A stretch of DNA of 64,000 nucleotides from NCBI RefSeq assembly GCF_014645615.1, contig NZ_BMMB01000004.1:62001-126000 (forward strand), written 5' to 3'. Of the stretch, positions 19,788 to 29,199 are shown piece by piece. The notes beneath the pieces were generated by a model, which did no database searches, was not told the DNA's origin, and saw only the letters and a program-made list of their open reading frames with translations. Source of the DNA: Paenibacillus hunanensis. Its GTDB lineage: Bacteria > Bacillota > Bacilli > Paenibacillales > Paenibacillaceae. Both the position numbers and the translations under genes were made by a program. Position 1 is the stretch's first letter. Each line of letters opens with the position of its first letter.

Positions 19788-21839
19788 ATGAATATCAGTC
19801 TGGATCAGATTGGCGTTCGGCAGGTCAACGGCGTGAGTGCTTCCAAGGAAGGGGAGCTTCACGCCTTTGGCATCTCTACCGTACTTGATTTGCTGGAGTA
19901 TTTTCCGTTCCGGTATGAAGATTACCGTTTGCGGGCGCTTCAGGATGTGAAGGACGGCGACAAAATTACCGTTGAAGGCAAGATTGTCGGTCTGCCGGTA
20001 TTACAGCGCTATGGCAAAAAATCGCGTTTGACATGTAATGTTATGGTAGATAACTGGATGGTGAAAGCAACCTGGTTCAATCGTCATTTTCTGAAGGATC
20101 AATTGACGACAGGGCGCGATATTATTTTGACCGGTAAATGGGATCAGCGTCGTGCACAGATGACCGTTACCGATTCGGAGTTTCCTGATAAGGGCACACA
20201 ACGTAGTGGTAGCTTGCAGCCGGTGTATTCAATCGGCGGTAAAATCACGCAGGGCTGGATTCGGAAAATGATCCATCAGGCGCTAGAGCAATACGGTGAG
20301 ATGATTCCCGAGGTGCTGCCGCAGGAGCTGATACAGCGCTACAAATTAATGTCGCGTAAGCAAGCGATTCGGCAAATTCATCAGCCCGAGGATGTGGGCG
20401 AGGGTAAACAGGCACGGCGACGTATGGTGTATGAGGAGCTATTTCTATTTCAGCTCAAGCTGCAAGCGTACCGTAGTATGAATCGCAAGCGCAAAACAGG
20501 AATCGTGCATACGGTAGATAATGCAACCATTCGTGAATTTGTACGCAGTTTGCCGTTCGAGCTAACCGATGCGCAAAAGCAGGTAGAGCTGGATATTCTC
20601 AAGGATATGCGTTCCCCCTACAGTATGAATCGTCTGTTGCAAGGGGATGTAGGCTCTGGTAAAACGGTAGTCGCTGCGATTGGTCTGTATGCTACAGTGA
20701 AGTCGGGTCATCAGGGCGCGCTCATGGTGCCAACCGAGATTCTGGCAGAGCAGCATGTACGCTCGCTGAAAAAGCTGTTTGAGCCATTTGATATTGCGGT
20801 GGAGATGCTGACCAGCAGTGTAACCGGACGTAAGCGGAAAGACCTGCTAGCTTCCTTGCAAATGGGCATGACTGACATCATTGTCGGTACGCATGCGCTC
20901 ATTCAGGAGGATGTATTTTTTCGCAGTCTTGGCTTCGTCGTGACAGATGAGCAGCATCGCTTTGGGGTGAATCAGCGTAGTATCCTGCGGCGTAAAGGCT
21001 TTGACCCGGATGTGCTCACCATGACAGCGACACCGATTCCACGTACGCTGGCCATTACAGCCTTTGGCGATATGGATGTGTCCACGATTGCTGAGCGTCC
21101 GAAGGGACGCAAGCCGATTACGACGTATTGGGTTAAGCATAATATGATGGATCGCGTGATGGGCTTTATTTCGCGTGAGATTAAGCAAGGTAGACAGGCA
21201 TATGTCATCTGTCCATTGATCGAAGAGTCGGACAAGCTGGATGTGCAAAATGCGATCGATCTGTATGTGCAGCTGGATCAAGCGTTACCGGATATTCATG
21301 TCGGTCTGCTGCATGGCCGTATGAATGCTGCGGAGAAGGAAGAAACGATGCGTGCCTTTTATACAAATGATATTCAGCTACTCGTCTCCACTACTGTTGT
21401 TGAGGTGGGTGTGGATGTGCCAAATGCTACATTAATGATCGTGATGGATGCCGATCGCTTCGGGCTATCCCAGCTGCACCAGCTACGTGGACGGGTTGGA
21501 CGGGGTGAGCATGAGTCGTTCTGTATTCTCGTTGCTGATCCGAAGTCTGAGATGGGGCAGGAGCGTATGCGTGCGATGACCGAGACAGATGATGGCTTTG
21601 AAGTGTCTCGCCGTGATCTGGAGCTACGTGGGCCGGGTGAATTTTTCGGTACGCGTCAGAGTGGATTGCCTGAATTCAAAATTGCGGATATGGTGAGCGA
21701 CTTTGAAGTGCTGGAGGTTGCTCGCGACGATGCCGCCAAGCTAGTGAATCATGAGTTTTTCTGGACTTCACCCGAATATGAACCGCTACGTGAGTTTTTG
21801 GCAAGGCAGCAGGTATTTCAGGGTGAGCTGATCGATTGA
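19788..21839 (+). CDS. recG: ATP-dependent DNA helicase RecG
   Basis: A 683-aa RecG, which remodels forks and branch-migrates Holliday junctions. An N-terminal wedge/OB domain (KITVEGKIVGLP) is followed by Walker A GDVGSGKT near residue 286, DEQH near 386, TATPIPRTLA, and the C-terminal QLRGRVGRG and RDLELRGPGEFFGTRQSG segments. Start ATG 19788 follows GAGGGATG. It lies 14 bases after degV. Confidence 0.97.
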   Translation: MNISLDQIGVRQVNGVSASKEGELHAFGISTVLDLLEYFPFRYEDYRLRALQDVKDGDKITVEGKIVGLPVLQRYGKKSRLTCNVMVDNWMVKATWFNRHFLKDQLTTGRDIILTGKWDQRRAQMTVTDSEFPDKGTQRSGSLQPVYSIGGKITQGWIRKMIHQALEQYGEMIPEVLPQELIQRYKLMSRKQAIRQIHQPEDVGEGKQARRRMVYEELFLFQLKLQAYRSMNRKRKTGIVHTVDNATIREFVRSLPFELTDAQKQVELDILKDMRSPYSMNRLLQGDVGSGKTVVAAIGLYATVKSGHQGALMVPTEILAEQHVRSLKKLFEPFDIAVEMLTSSVTGRKRKDLLASLQMGMTDIIVGTHALIQEDVFFRSLGFVVTDEQHRFGVNQRSILRRKGFDPDVLTMTATPIPRTLAITAFGDMDVSTIAERPKGRKPITTYWVKHNMMDRVMGFISREIKQGRQAYVICPLIEESDKLDVQNAIDLYVQLDQALPDIHVGLLHGRMNAAEKEETMRAFYTNDIQLLVSTTVVEVGVDVPNATLMIVMDADRFGLSQLHQLRGRVGRGEHESFCILVADPKSEMGQERMRAMTETDDGFEVSRRDLELRGPGEFFGTRQSGLPEFKIADMVSDFEVLEVARDDAAKLVNHEFFWTSPEYEPLREFLARQQVFQGELID

Positions 21840-21872
21840 TCGGACAGTTTGACTATACAGTCTTTACAAAAT

Positions 21873-21929
21873 AAAATCCCCATAATCTGAACAGATAGCA
21901 TAGTGCTGTTCAGGACATGGGGATTTTTA
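21873..21929 (+). terminator. Terminator after recG
   Basis: AAATCCCCAT pairs with ATGGGGATTT and, inside it, CTGAACAG pairs with CTGTTCAG. A T run follows. The A-rich 5' side may also terminate the converging gene at 21954. Confidence 0.85.
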
Positions 21930-21953
21930 TTGATTCAATTATAAAAATAAAAG

Positions 21954-22550
21954 TCATAGCGCAATAATCAATTGCAGCTGTTCGTCCAGCATGTCGATGT
22001 ACTGATCATATTGCCACTGTGTAATTTTCCCGGAGGAATGCTCCTCTTTCAGGGTCAAGCTTATGTTATGGCATAGCAGCTCACGGAATTGCTCAGCGGC
22101 GATGCCCTGGTGTTCGGCAATATGAATAATGTGATCGCCATCTTGTAAATATTGCTTAAGCTCCAGTAAGGTAAGTCCCAGTAAGCTTGCAGCATGATCG
22201 AGCAGGCGGTTCAGCATGAACGTCGCCTCAGGCTCTGCAATCAGTTCAGCGTCAGACGATCCGGTATAGACAGAAGTCGAATCCGCGCCGGATAATAAGC
22301 TTGATGCTGATGCTGATGCTGATGCTGATGCTGATGCTGATGCTGATGCTGATGCTGATGCTGATGCTGATGCTGATTCATCATGGTATATATAGTGAAG
22401 CTTGTATACGCAACTAATCGATGGATGTACCGTGTCGTCTGCCCAATGAATCATAGGGGAGGCCGCCGGGTTAATAGCAGGGACGGTTGCTTCGGCATAG
22501 GCGTTATTCCATACAAGCTGTCCGGGTACGAATCGTGGCATGAGGTTCAT
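21954..22550 (-). CDS. Uncharacterised protein with (Ala-Ser)n linker
   Basis: A 198-aa open frame whose product I do not recognise by name. Residues ~1-57 form an N-terminal part without a signal peptide. An Ala-Ser dipeptide tract (about 59-83) is encoded by a perfect hexanucleotide repeat. The C-terminal ~75 residues (from LGLTLLELKQYLQDGD) resemble the short helical repeat seen in many Bacillales proteins, with the pattern LG-eL-G-iA-G followed by a G-IT-QyD helix. AGGAAG lies five bases before the ATG. It converges on recG. The tract could change length without changing frame. Confidence 0.55.
   Translation of the reverse strand: MNLMPRFVPGQLVWNNAYAEATVPAINPAASPMIHWADDTVHPSISCVYKLHYIYHDESASASASASASASASASASASASASSLLSGADSTSVYTGSSDAELIAEPEATFMLNRLLDHAASLLGLTLLELKQYLQDGDHIIHIAEHQGIAAEQFRELLCHNISLTLKEEHSSGKITQWQYDQYIDMLDEQLQLIIAL
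22303..22374. repeat. Hexanucleotide microsatellite (GATGCT)12
   Basis: Twelve uninterrupted GATGCT units. On the minus strand they encode alternating Ala and Ser as GCA TCA within the gene at 21954-22550. Unit length is a multiple of three, so slippage alters linker length, not frame. Confidence 0.98.
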
Positions 22551-22796
22551 TCGGCTTCCTGCCTCTCTGGATGTGTCATAGATATGAGTTTGATTGTAGA
22601 GCAGTCATATGAACGATTCGTTAAATAAATCTTAAAGCAGGATAAAAAGCACCATTCCGTTACTGTTGTTCACATGATAGTCACGTCTGGATGAAGCGAT
22701 CCAGCTGTTTTATTGAATTTCTGAATGATTACGGGATTCGGTTTGTTTATAATAGAGGGATGGAGATTGGAATGAATTCGCTGGAGGATTATAAAT

Positions 22797-24470
22797 GTGA
22801 CTAGCTATGTGACACCGATTATTTTATTGCAGCTGCTCGAACGGGCGGCGTTGCTGTTAATTTGTTTATTTTTACTGAGTAAGCTTCCGCATTTTCGGCA
22901 GATTTTTCAGAAGGAAGTGCTGGATACAAAGGATCGGATTATTTTATCGGTTATATTCAGTGGATTTGCTATTTTAGGAACGTACACAGGGATTAATGTC
23001 GAGGGCTCGCTGGTGAATGTGCGTATTATCGCCATTGTGTCTGGTGGGATTTTATTTGGTTGGCCGGTTGGCTTAATCACAGGTATTGTGTCAGGAGCGC
23101 ATCGTTATCTGATCGATATCGGTGGGGTGACCTCGGTGCCGTGTCTCATAACGAGCATTACGGCTGGTATCGTGTCAGGATATATTCACAACCGGGTGAG
23201 TAGCCGTCGGCGCTGGATTGTCGGTATTGCTGCGGGGATGGCATGTGAAGCGCTCACGATGGTGCTGATTTTACTTATGTCGCATCCTTATGAGCTAGGA
23301 CGAGAGATTGTATCGATCATTGCACTGCCAATGATTTTGGGACAGGTAGGCGTTGGTCTGATCGTACTATTCGTGCAAGGGGTAGAGGGAGAACGCGAAA
23401 ATATCGCTGCCCGGCAAGCCAAGCTAGCACTGGATATCGCGAATAAGACATTGCCCTATTTTCGCTCGATTAATAGTGACTCATTACGTAAAATATGTAC
23501 GATTATTCGGCAGGATATTCACGCAGATGCAGTGGCGATTACGGATAAACGCTATATTCTCGCTTATGTTGGACTTGGTGAGGAGCGCTACAATATCGGG
23601 CATGAGATCATTACCGATGCGACCAAGCAGGCGATATCGAGCGGTGAGATTGTATTGATCAATGATGATGCTGAGGGTAAGGTGCCGAATATCCAATCGC
23701 TTATCATTATTCCGCTTCAGGAAAAGGGCATCGTTACCGGTACGCTGAAAATCTACTATCGTAATGCGCATAAAATCACCTATTCTCTGCAAACGTTAGC
23801 TGTCGGTCTATCACAGATTATCTCCACTCTGATGGAAGTATCACGGATCGAGCAGATGAAGGAGATGGCGAACAAAGCAGAGATCAAAGCACTGCAAACG
23901 AGCATCAATCCGCATTTTCTATTCAATGCGCTGAACGCAATTGCCTCATCGATTCGTATTAATCCAGACAATGCACGCGAGATGATCATTAATCTGTCAG
24001 GCTATTTACGTCATAGTCTGGAGTGGAGCGACGAGCTGATCGATATCAATAAGGAGCTTGGGCAGGTCGTGAACTATGTGGAGATTGAAAAGGCGCGCTT
24101 TGGCAGTAAGCTTCAGGTCGTTTATGATATCGATGAGGTCGAGGTGAAAATGCCGAGCTTAATCATCCAGCCGCTGGTGGAGAATGCGATCGTGCATGGT
24201 ATTTTAAAAGGACGTGGCTCCGGTACCGTCACATTAGCAGTGAAGGATGGAAGCGACTTCGTAGAGATTAGTGTCGAGGATACAGGAACAGGTATCGATC
24301 CCGATATTATTAACAGAGTCTATGATGGCAGTATGCCAGAGAATCGAATCGGTCTGTCCAATGTGCATCAGCGGGTAAAGCTGATCTATGGGGAAGGTTT
24401 ACAGATTGAACGATTGGAAAAGGGAACACGAATCCGGTTCCATATTAAAAAGGAGCGTTCGGCATCATGA
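22797..24470 (+). CDS. LytS-type sensor histidine kinase (5TM-GAF-HisK)
   Basis: A 557-aa LytS/YpdA/BtsS-type membrane sensor kinase. Residues ~5-205 hold a multi-helix LytS transmembrane domain ([19 protein letters not shown]). A GAF-like domain follows at about 225-355. The His_kinase domain has the phosphoacceptor segment [10 protein letters not shown] (about residue 372) and HATPase motifs [19 protein letters not shown] and GLSNVHQR. The start is GTG 22797, nine bases after GGAGG; the ATG two bases earlier is followed at once by a stop. The stop overlaps the response-regulator ATG (ATGA). Confidence 0.92.
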   Translation: MTSYVTPIILLQLLERAALLLICLFLLSKLPHFRQIFQKEVLDTKDRIILSVIFSGFAILGTYTGINVEGSLVNVRIIAIVSGGILFGWPVGLITGIVSGAHRYLIDIGGVTSVPCLITSITAGIVSGYIHNRVSSRRRWIVGIAAGMACEALTMVLILLMSHPYELGREIVSIIALPMILGQVGVGLIVLFVQGVEGERENIAARQAKLALDIANKTLPYFRSINSDSLRKICTIIRQDIHADAVAITDKRYILAYVGLGEERYNIGHEIITDATKQAISSGEIVLINDDAEGKVPNIQSLIIIPLQEKGIVTGTLKIYYRNAHKITYSLQTLAVGLSQIISTLMEVSRIEQMKEMANKAEIKALQTSINPHFLFNALNAIASSIRINPDNAREMIINLSGYLRHSLEWSDELIDINKELGQVVNYVEIEKARFGSKLQVVYDIDEVEVKMPSLIIQPLVENAIVHGILKGRGSGTVTLAVKDGSDFVEISVEDTGTGIDPDIINRVYDGSMPENRIGLSNVHQRVKLIYGEGLQIERLEKGTRIRFHIKKERSAS

Positions 24471-25306
24471 AAGCGATCGTTGTAGAGGATGAGTTCCTGG
24501 CGAGACAGGAGCTTGAATATTATATTCAGACATACAGCAATATTGAGATTACAGGTAGCTTTGAGGATGGTCTGGATGTGCTTCGTTATGTGCAGGATCA
24601 TGAGATCGATGCGATCTTTCTCGATATTAATATTCCTTCATTGGACGGGGTGCTGCTAGCACACAATATTAGCAAGTTTTCGCGCAAGCCGTACATTATT
24701 TTCATCACAGCGTACAAGGAGCATGCAGCAGAGGCGTTTGAGATTGAAGCCTTTGATTATATACTCAAGCCTTACAGTGAATCGCGGATTACCTCTATGC
24801 TGCATAAGCTGGAGGCAACATATGCACGCGATTATATGCAAGCTGATCCGGGTACAGCTTCTGCCTCGTCATCAGCTTCAATACCAGCAACAGCACTACC
24901 TCAGGATGGGAATGACTCGGTAGGCAGCAGCCGTGCATTCGTGCGACCTTCCGCAGGTACAGCTACACCTGCGCTACAGGGCAAGCTCAGTCTGTGGAAA
25001 AACGATAATATTCACGTGATTTCCGTCGATGATGTCTATTATGCCTCAGCCAGCGAAAAGATCACCGAGGTGTTCACACGGCGAGATCGCTATACAGTAC
25101 ATGCTAGCATTAGTGATTTTCAGGCGCTGCTACCGGATGATTACTTTTTCCGATGTCATCGCTCTTATGTTGTGAATATGAGCAAAATTCGTGAGATCGT
25201 GCCGTGGTTTAACAGCACGTATTTGCTTCGATTACATGATCTTAATGATGAAGTGCCTGTTAGTCGTAGTAAAGTAAAAGAATTTCGGCAACTCATGCAC
25301 ATATAA
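24467..25306 (+). CDS. LytTR-family response regulator
   Basis: A 279-aa regulator. The N-terminal receiver (residues ~1-120) carries the phosphoacceptor Asp in FLDINIPS (about residue 55) and the ITAYKEHA and DYILKPY switch residues. An Ala/Ser-rich linker (about 123-165) leads to a C-terminal LytTR DNA-binding domain (about 172-279, RCHRSYVVN and [10 protein letters not shown]). LytTR proteins bind two direct repeats about two helical turns apart; such a pair lies immediately downstream, before the transporter. Confidence 0.93.
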   Translation: MKAIVVEDEFLARQELEYYIQTYSNIEITGSFEDGLDVLRYVQDHEIDAIFLDINIPSLDGVLLAHNISKFSRKPYIIFITAYKEHAAEAFEIEAFDYILKPYSESRITSMLHKLEATYARDYMQADPGTASASSSASIPATALPQDGNDSVGSSRAFVRPSAGTATPALQGKLSLWKNDNIHVISVDDVYYASASEKITEVFTRRDRYTVHASISDFQALLPDDYFFRCHRSYVVNMSKIREIVPWFNSTYLLRLHDLNDEVPVSRSKVKEFRQLMHI

Positions 25307-25308
25307 AT

Positions 25309-25340
25309 GCATTTCATTCCAGCATAAAGCATCTCATTCC
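25309..25340 (+). promoter_or_regulatory. Direct repeat, likely LytTR response-regulator operator
   Basis: GCATTTCATTCC (25309-25320) and GCATCTCATTCC (25329-25340) are 12-base direct repeats with a 20-base period, ending eight bases before the predicted -35. E. coli YpdB recognises GGCATTTCAT direct repeats of similar period upstream of yhjX, also an OFA-family gene. Site identity is inferred from that parallel. Confidence 0.65.
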
Positions 25341-25347
25341 ATTTCCG

Positions 25348-25376
25348 TTATGCAGTGAAGGCTACAGGGGTATACT
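25348..25376 (+). promoter_or_regulatory. Candidate activator-dependent promoter of the OFA transporter
   Basis: TATACT (25371-25376) is a good -10. The -35 position, 17 bases upstream, reads TTATGC, a weak match. That is expected where a bound activator at the repeat just upstream supplies recruitment. Confidence 0.5.
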
Positions 25377-25442
25377 CGACCTATAGAGAATTCTCCTCAC
25401 ATCCATTACACATTGCAGTTATGACGGAAAGGAACGTCCATT

Positions 25443-26807
25443 ATGAAAACATTATCTGCTCACACATCCACTACACGCTCGGGAGCCGATGCACCAGCTG
25501 TGAAGCGCTGGCTGATCGTTCTCGGTACGATTATTGTACAGATGGGACTCGGAACGATCTACACCTGGAGCCTATTTAACCAGCCGCTCGTTGATAAGTT
25601 TGGCTGGCAGCTCAGCTCGGTTGCTATTACCTTTTCGATTACGAGCTTTGCGCTCGCTTTTGCTACTTTATTTTCAGGTAAGCTACAGGAAAAATGGGGC
25701 ATTCGTCGCTTGATCGGCACCGCAGGTATTGTGCTTGGACTGGGCTTGATGCTTAGCTCGCAGGTGTCCTCGCTTCCACTGCTGTACTTGCTGGCTGGTG
25801 TGGTGGTCGGATTTGCCGATGGTACGGCTTATATGACATCGCTGTCTAACCTGATCAAATGGTTCCCGGAGCGTAAAGGTCTGATCTCCGGTATTTCCGT
25901 AGGTGCCTATGGTACAGGCAGTCTGTTGTTCAAATACATTAATGGTTCGTTAATCGGTTCGGTCGGTGCCTCGATGGCATTCCTATACTGGGGTGTGATC
26001 GTACTGCTGATGATCGTGATCGGCTCGCGCATGATCAAGGAAGCTGTCGTAAGTGAAGCACCGGTAAGTAATACTGATGCAGCACCAGTGAGTGCATCCG
26101 CTAATCAAGCGGCACAGGCAGGCAATGGTCAGCTAGAGCCAAAGGGTGCAGTACCTGCTATAGCCCATAACTATAGCGTGAAGGAAATGCTGAAAACAAA
26201 GCAAGCGTATCTGCTCTTCATCATGTTCTTCACCGCTTGTATGAGCGGACTGTATCTGATTGGTATTGTAAAAGATATCGGTGTACAGCTTGCTGGTCTG
26301 GATCTAGCAACAGCAGCCAATGCAGTCGCGATGATCGCCATCTTCAACACAGTCGGTCGTATTATTCTGGGTGCGCTGTCGGATAAAGTAGGACGTCTCA
26401 AAGTATTGTGTGGTACATTCCTGGTCACAGCGATAGCTGTAGCGGTATTGAGCTTTGTTCCATTAACGTTCGGAATCTTCTTTGCAGCCGTCGCTGCGAT
26501 TGCATTTTGCTTCGGTGGGAATATTACCGTATTTCCAGCGATTGTCAGTGACTTTTTCGGTCTGAAAAATCATGGAAAGAACTATGGTGTGATCTATCAG
26601 GGCTTCGGAATCGGTGCGCTGTCCGGTGCATTTATCGCTGCCTGGATGGGTGGCTTCAAGCCAACCTTTATCGTTATCGGCATTCTATGTCTGATCTCGT
26701 TCTTGATCGCAGTGATGATCAAGCCGCCAGTATATGGTGAGCGTGAGCAGCAGGCAACAGATGCTAAAGCGGCAAAATGGAAAGTCAATCCGCATACCGT
26801 ACGCTAA
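25443..26807 (+). CDS. OFA-family MFS transporter (oxalate/formate antiporter type, YhjX-like)
   Basis: A 454-aa major facilitator with 12 predicted helices. It has the OFA family opening (RWLIVLGTIIVQMGLGTIYTWSLF), the GYGFADGTAYMT-like VVGFADGTAYMTSL and KWFPERKGLISGISVGAYG segments, a hydrophilic Ala-rich central loop (about 205-240) and LGALSDKVGR between TM8 and TM9. Transport substrate cannot be read from sequence; monocarboxylates such as pyruvate, lactate, formate or oxalate are the family range. Adjacency to a LytS/LytTR pair suggests induction by an extracellular carboxylate. Confidence 0.9.
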   Translation: MKTLSAHTSTTRSGADAPAVKRWLIVLGTIIVQMGLGTIYTWSLFNQPLVDKFGWQLSSVAITFSITSFALAFATLFSGKLQEKWGIRRLIGTAGIVLGLGLMLSSQVSSLPLLYLLAGVVVGFADGTAYMTSLSNLIKWFPERKGLISGISVGAYGTGSLLFKYINGSLIGSVGASMAFLYWGVIVLLMIVIGSRMIKEAVVSEAPVSNTDAAPVSASANQAAQAGNGQLEPKGAVPAIAHNYSVKEMLKTKQAYLLFIMFFTACMSGLYLIGIVKDIGVQLAGLDLATAANAVAMIAIFNTVGRIILGALSDKVGRLKVLCGTFLVTAIAVAVLSFVPLTFGIFFAAVAAIAFCFGGNITVFPAIVSDFFGLKNHGKNYGVIYQGFGIGALSGAFIAAWMGGFKPTFIVIGILCLISFLIAVMIKPPVYGEREQQATDAKAAKWKVNPHTVR

Positions 26808-26925
26808 GGTAGGTTGATTGAGCTAAACAAGCTAAACACTACCTTACAACCTTCTTATCATGAAATCACATCGATTCACAGTGATATCGTCACACTGCAA
26901 TCAACATCAAACAATACAAACTATG

Positions 26926-26960
26926 ATCCCTGTCCATGCTAGCTATGGCAGGGATTTTGT
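26926..26960 (+). terminator. Terminator after the OFA transporter
   Basis: ATCCCTGTCCAT pairs with ATGGCAGGGAT (one bulge), followed by TTTTGTTT, about 120 bases after the stop. Confidence 0.75.
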
Positions 26961-27231
26961 TTAAACAGAACATTTTCCAATTCTAAATTTCTAATATACT
27001 GGTATAGGGATAGAGAGGAAGGGTATAATGGCATTGAGTATAAGGTTACAAATATTGGTTATTTAGCAGCTGTTCAAACCTCCGTTTGTACTATTGCTTG
27101 TACTATGCAGGCATGAATAAGTAGGAACAGAGGAGCCTGCAAATACCATCATTAGCACCTTATCCATATGCCGGAGCGTTCAGATCATGCATGTATACCG
27201 ATTCCACGCTAGTGAGGGAGGAATACGCAGT
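26961..27231. other. Intergenic region before the injection-system-like locus
   Basis: About 270 bases without a supported gene. It ends with the GGGAGGAATACGCAGT ribosome site of the HEAT-like gene. No convincing promoter was found. Confidence 0.4.
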
Positions 27232-27834
27232 ATGAACCCGATTCGATTATGTATACATCGACCGTTAACTGCACAGGATGTAGTGGAGCGATTGTCCAGA
27301 GAAGGTAGCCTTTCGCTGGTGCCTTCAGGTGATCAGCAGAACAGGCAGGACGCAGAGGAATATTATTCGTTTGTGATGAATGATGGGTTGACGATGATCT
27401 ATGTGGTGGTGGATCGTGCGACCAGTCTACCTTATGTACTATTAAATGGCCCGTTATCCTCGCAGAGTGCATGGCTACTTCATATGCTTGGCGTGACCGA
27501 GGATATGCAGGCGATTATGCAATACTGCCAGGAAGCTACACATGCAGAGGACAAGATTGATGCGATTTGTCGTCTTGGTATTGCAGCGTATTTTGATGAG
27601 GCTCAGTCGGAAATTATCGATATGTTCAAGCAGTATATACGCGATGCGGACGCACGTGTGCGTCAATCTGCGATTTTTGCGACGAGCTTTATCGGTTGGC
27701 CGGAGTTTGAGCCGCTTTTACAAATAGCGATGGAGCGTGACCCGGATGCACGAGTATCTACCATTGCTGCGAGTGCGATTCGTATTATGCGTGAGAGTGA
27801 TTGGAATGATACAGAGGAATCGCCAACACATTGA
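27232..27834 (+). CDS. HEAT-repeat-like protein of the injection locus
   Basis: A 200-aa protein. The first ~85 residues are a mixed alpha/beta domain, not recognised. Residues ~90-195 are helical, with repeat-like helices (AICRLGIAAYFDEA, DADARVRQSAIFATSFIG, RDPDARVSTIAASAIRIM) like HEAT/PBS-lyase repeats. ATG 27232 is chosen over ATG 27187 because GGGAGG lies 10 bases upstream. It is the first gene of the one-strand locus; a scaffolding or protein-binding role is only an inference. Confidence 0.6.
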   Translation: MNPIRLCIHRPLTAQDVVERLSREGSLSLVPSGDQQNRQDAEEYYSFVMNDGLTMIYVVVDRATSLPYVLLNGPLSSQSAWLLHMLGVTEDMQAIMQYCQEATHAEDKIDAICRLGIAAYFDEAQSEIIDMFKQYIRDADARVRQSAIFATSFIGWPEFEPLLQIAMERDPDARVSTIAASAIRIMRESDWNDTEESPTH

Positions 27835-28100
27835 GCATTAACGATTTTTCCTTAAAAAGGATAGGAGTAGCGCATCCCTATGACCTACTGCCTAATTATT
27901 TTGACAAATGGCGATTGTTTGTGCCTGAGACACTTACAAGCGTCACATTTTGTGCTAGAATGTCTGTAACAACGGCCGTACATTTCTTTGTAAGCCTCCG
28001 GTATTGCTACCGACTGCTTCCTGCATGTACGGCTAATTGATTTAATCTGGCTGGTCCGCAGTACCTAATGCTGTAAACCGCGATAAGTGAGGTGGAAATG
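27835..28100. other. Intergenic region with 9-bp inverted repeat
   Basis: About 265 bases. GCCGTACAT and ATGTACGGC form an inverted repeat with a ~39-base spacer near 27973-28030; no T run follows, so it is not a typical terminator. A 69-codon open frame here has no ribosome site or family signature. Confidence 0.4.
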
Positions 28101-29120
28101 ATGAGCAAACCGGTGAACAGTCCGACCCTTCCTCGCAACCAGAAGCTTGCCAGTACATATCAGATCCGCCGGACGTTATCGGTCAGCGAGCTGTCGATCA
28201 TTTATGTGGCAAGACATATGGAGCAGGGAACATTGCATGTGATTAAGGAATTTTTCCCAGCCACGCTAGCAAGGCGCAGTCGGGATCGCTGCACGGTAGA
28301 GTGTAGCGGCAGTCATTTGCAAGCGAAGTTTGCCGATATGATGAAGACCTTCCGACAGGAAGGGGAAATATTGAGTAAGATCGATCATCCCGGAATTGTT
28401 CGCTATGAATCGGAATTTGAGCAGCATGGTACATGTTATCTGGTGCTGCAATATTATCGTGGAATGACATTGGATCGTTATATTCGCGAGCATCCCGAGG
28501 AGCTGGATGCACAATTTTTGCAGCGACGATTATTTCCGGTCATTGATGCGCTGGAGTACATACATAATCTTGGCTATATTCACCGTGATGTGAAGCCAAG
28601 CAATATTATGCTCACGGAGGACGGTCGCACATTATTGCTCGATTTTGGCTCAGCAGTTCGATACGAGCAGCGTACGCATCCTATTTTGACGACAGCTGGA
28701 TATTCGCCGATTGAGTTCTATTCCGGTCGTTCGGTACAGGGGCCTGTATCGGATATTTACAGTCTGGCGGCAACCTTTTACTTCTGCTGTCGTGGCAAGG
28801 CACCAATCGATGTACCCAAACGTTTATTCAACGATACGCTGGAGAAGCTGGGAACGAATGAGGTAGCATCGCCTATTATGGCAAGGATGATCCACTGGGG
28901 ACTTGCCGTATCCGCAGATAAGCGCTGCGCCTCGTTAAAATGGTTCAAAATTGCGATGCAGGCAGAACGCTTCTGGAACCGTAATCTGGTGCTGACACGA
29001 GGGAAAAAGGGCAAACGAACGAGTACGGCTGTGCAGCCATCATCATCTGAATTAACTGGAGCTGACGAAGCCAAGCATAAGGCGAATGAAGCGGAAGCAG
29101 CTGAATATTCACTCAAATAA
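28101..29120 (+). CDS. Hanks-type Ser/Thr protein kinase of the injection locus
   Basis: A 339-aa cytoplasmic kinase without a clear transmembrane helix or PASTA domain, unlike PrkC. The catalytic Lys is in VIKEF (about residue 46), the loop HRDVKPSNIML is near 161 and DFGSA near 181. The APE-equivalent segment reads SPIEFY. The C-terminal ~70 residues are basic, then Ser/Ala/Glu-rich. ATG 28101 or 28098 follows GAGGTGG. With the FHA and PP2C genes downstream it forms a set like the PpkA-PppA-Fha module that controls type VI secretion in Pseudomonas. Confidence 0.88.
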   Translation: MSKPVNSPTLPRNQKLASTYQIRRTLSVSELSIIYVARHMEQGTLHVIKEFFPATLARRSRDRCTVECSGSHLQAKFADMMKTFRQEGEILSKIDHPGIVRYESEFEQHGTCYLVLQYYRGMTLDRYIREHPEELDAQFLQRRLFPVIDALEYIHNLGYIHRDVKPSNIMLTEDGRTLLLDFGSAVRYEQRTHPILTTAGYSPIEFYSGRSVQGPVSDIYSLAATFYFCCRGKAPIDVPKRLFNDTLEKLGTNEVASPIMARMIHWGLAVSADKRCASLKWFKIAMQAERFWNRNLVLTRGKKGKRTSTAVQPSSSELTGADEAKHKANEAEAAEYSLK

Positions 29121-29169
29121 ATCGTTTTATCTTATATGTAGTCGCTGTAAATAAGCGATCTAAACAAGT

Positions 29170-29199
29170 AAACCACATCGTGATGATGTGGTTTTTTTG
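29170..29199 (+). terminator. Terminator after the kinase gene
   Basis: AACCACATC and GATGTGGTT form a stem with a five-base loop, followed by seven Ts. It separates the kinase transcript from the sheath operon. Confidence 0.85.

Noticed and set aside
22303..22374. GATGCT array considered as a CRISPR-like or origin iteron array
   Set aside because: Units are contiguous six-base repeats without spacers and lie inside an open frame.
21954..22550. The (Ala-Ser) protein considered a spurious frame produced by the repeat
   Set aside because: The C-terminal ~75 residues show a regular helical domain pattern and there is a ribosome site, so I kept it at moderate confidence.
27831..28040. A 69-codon open frame after the HEAT-like gene
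   Set aside because: It starts at a poor codon without a ribosome site and shows no family pattern; it overlaps an inverted repeat.
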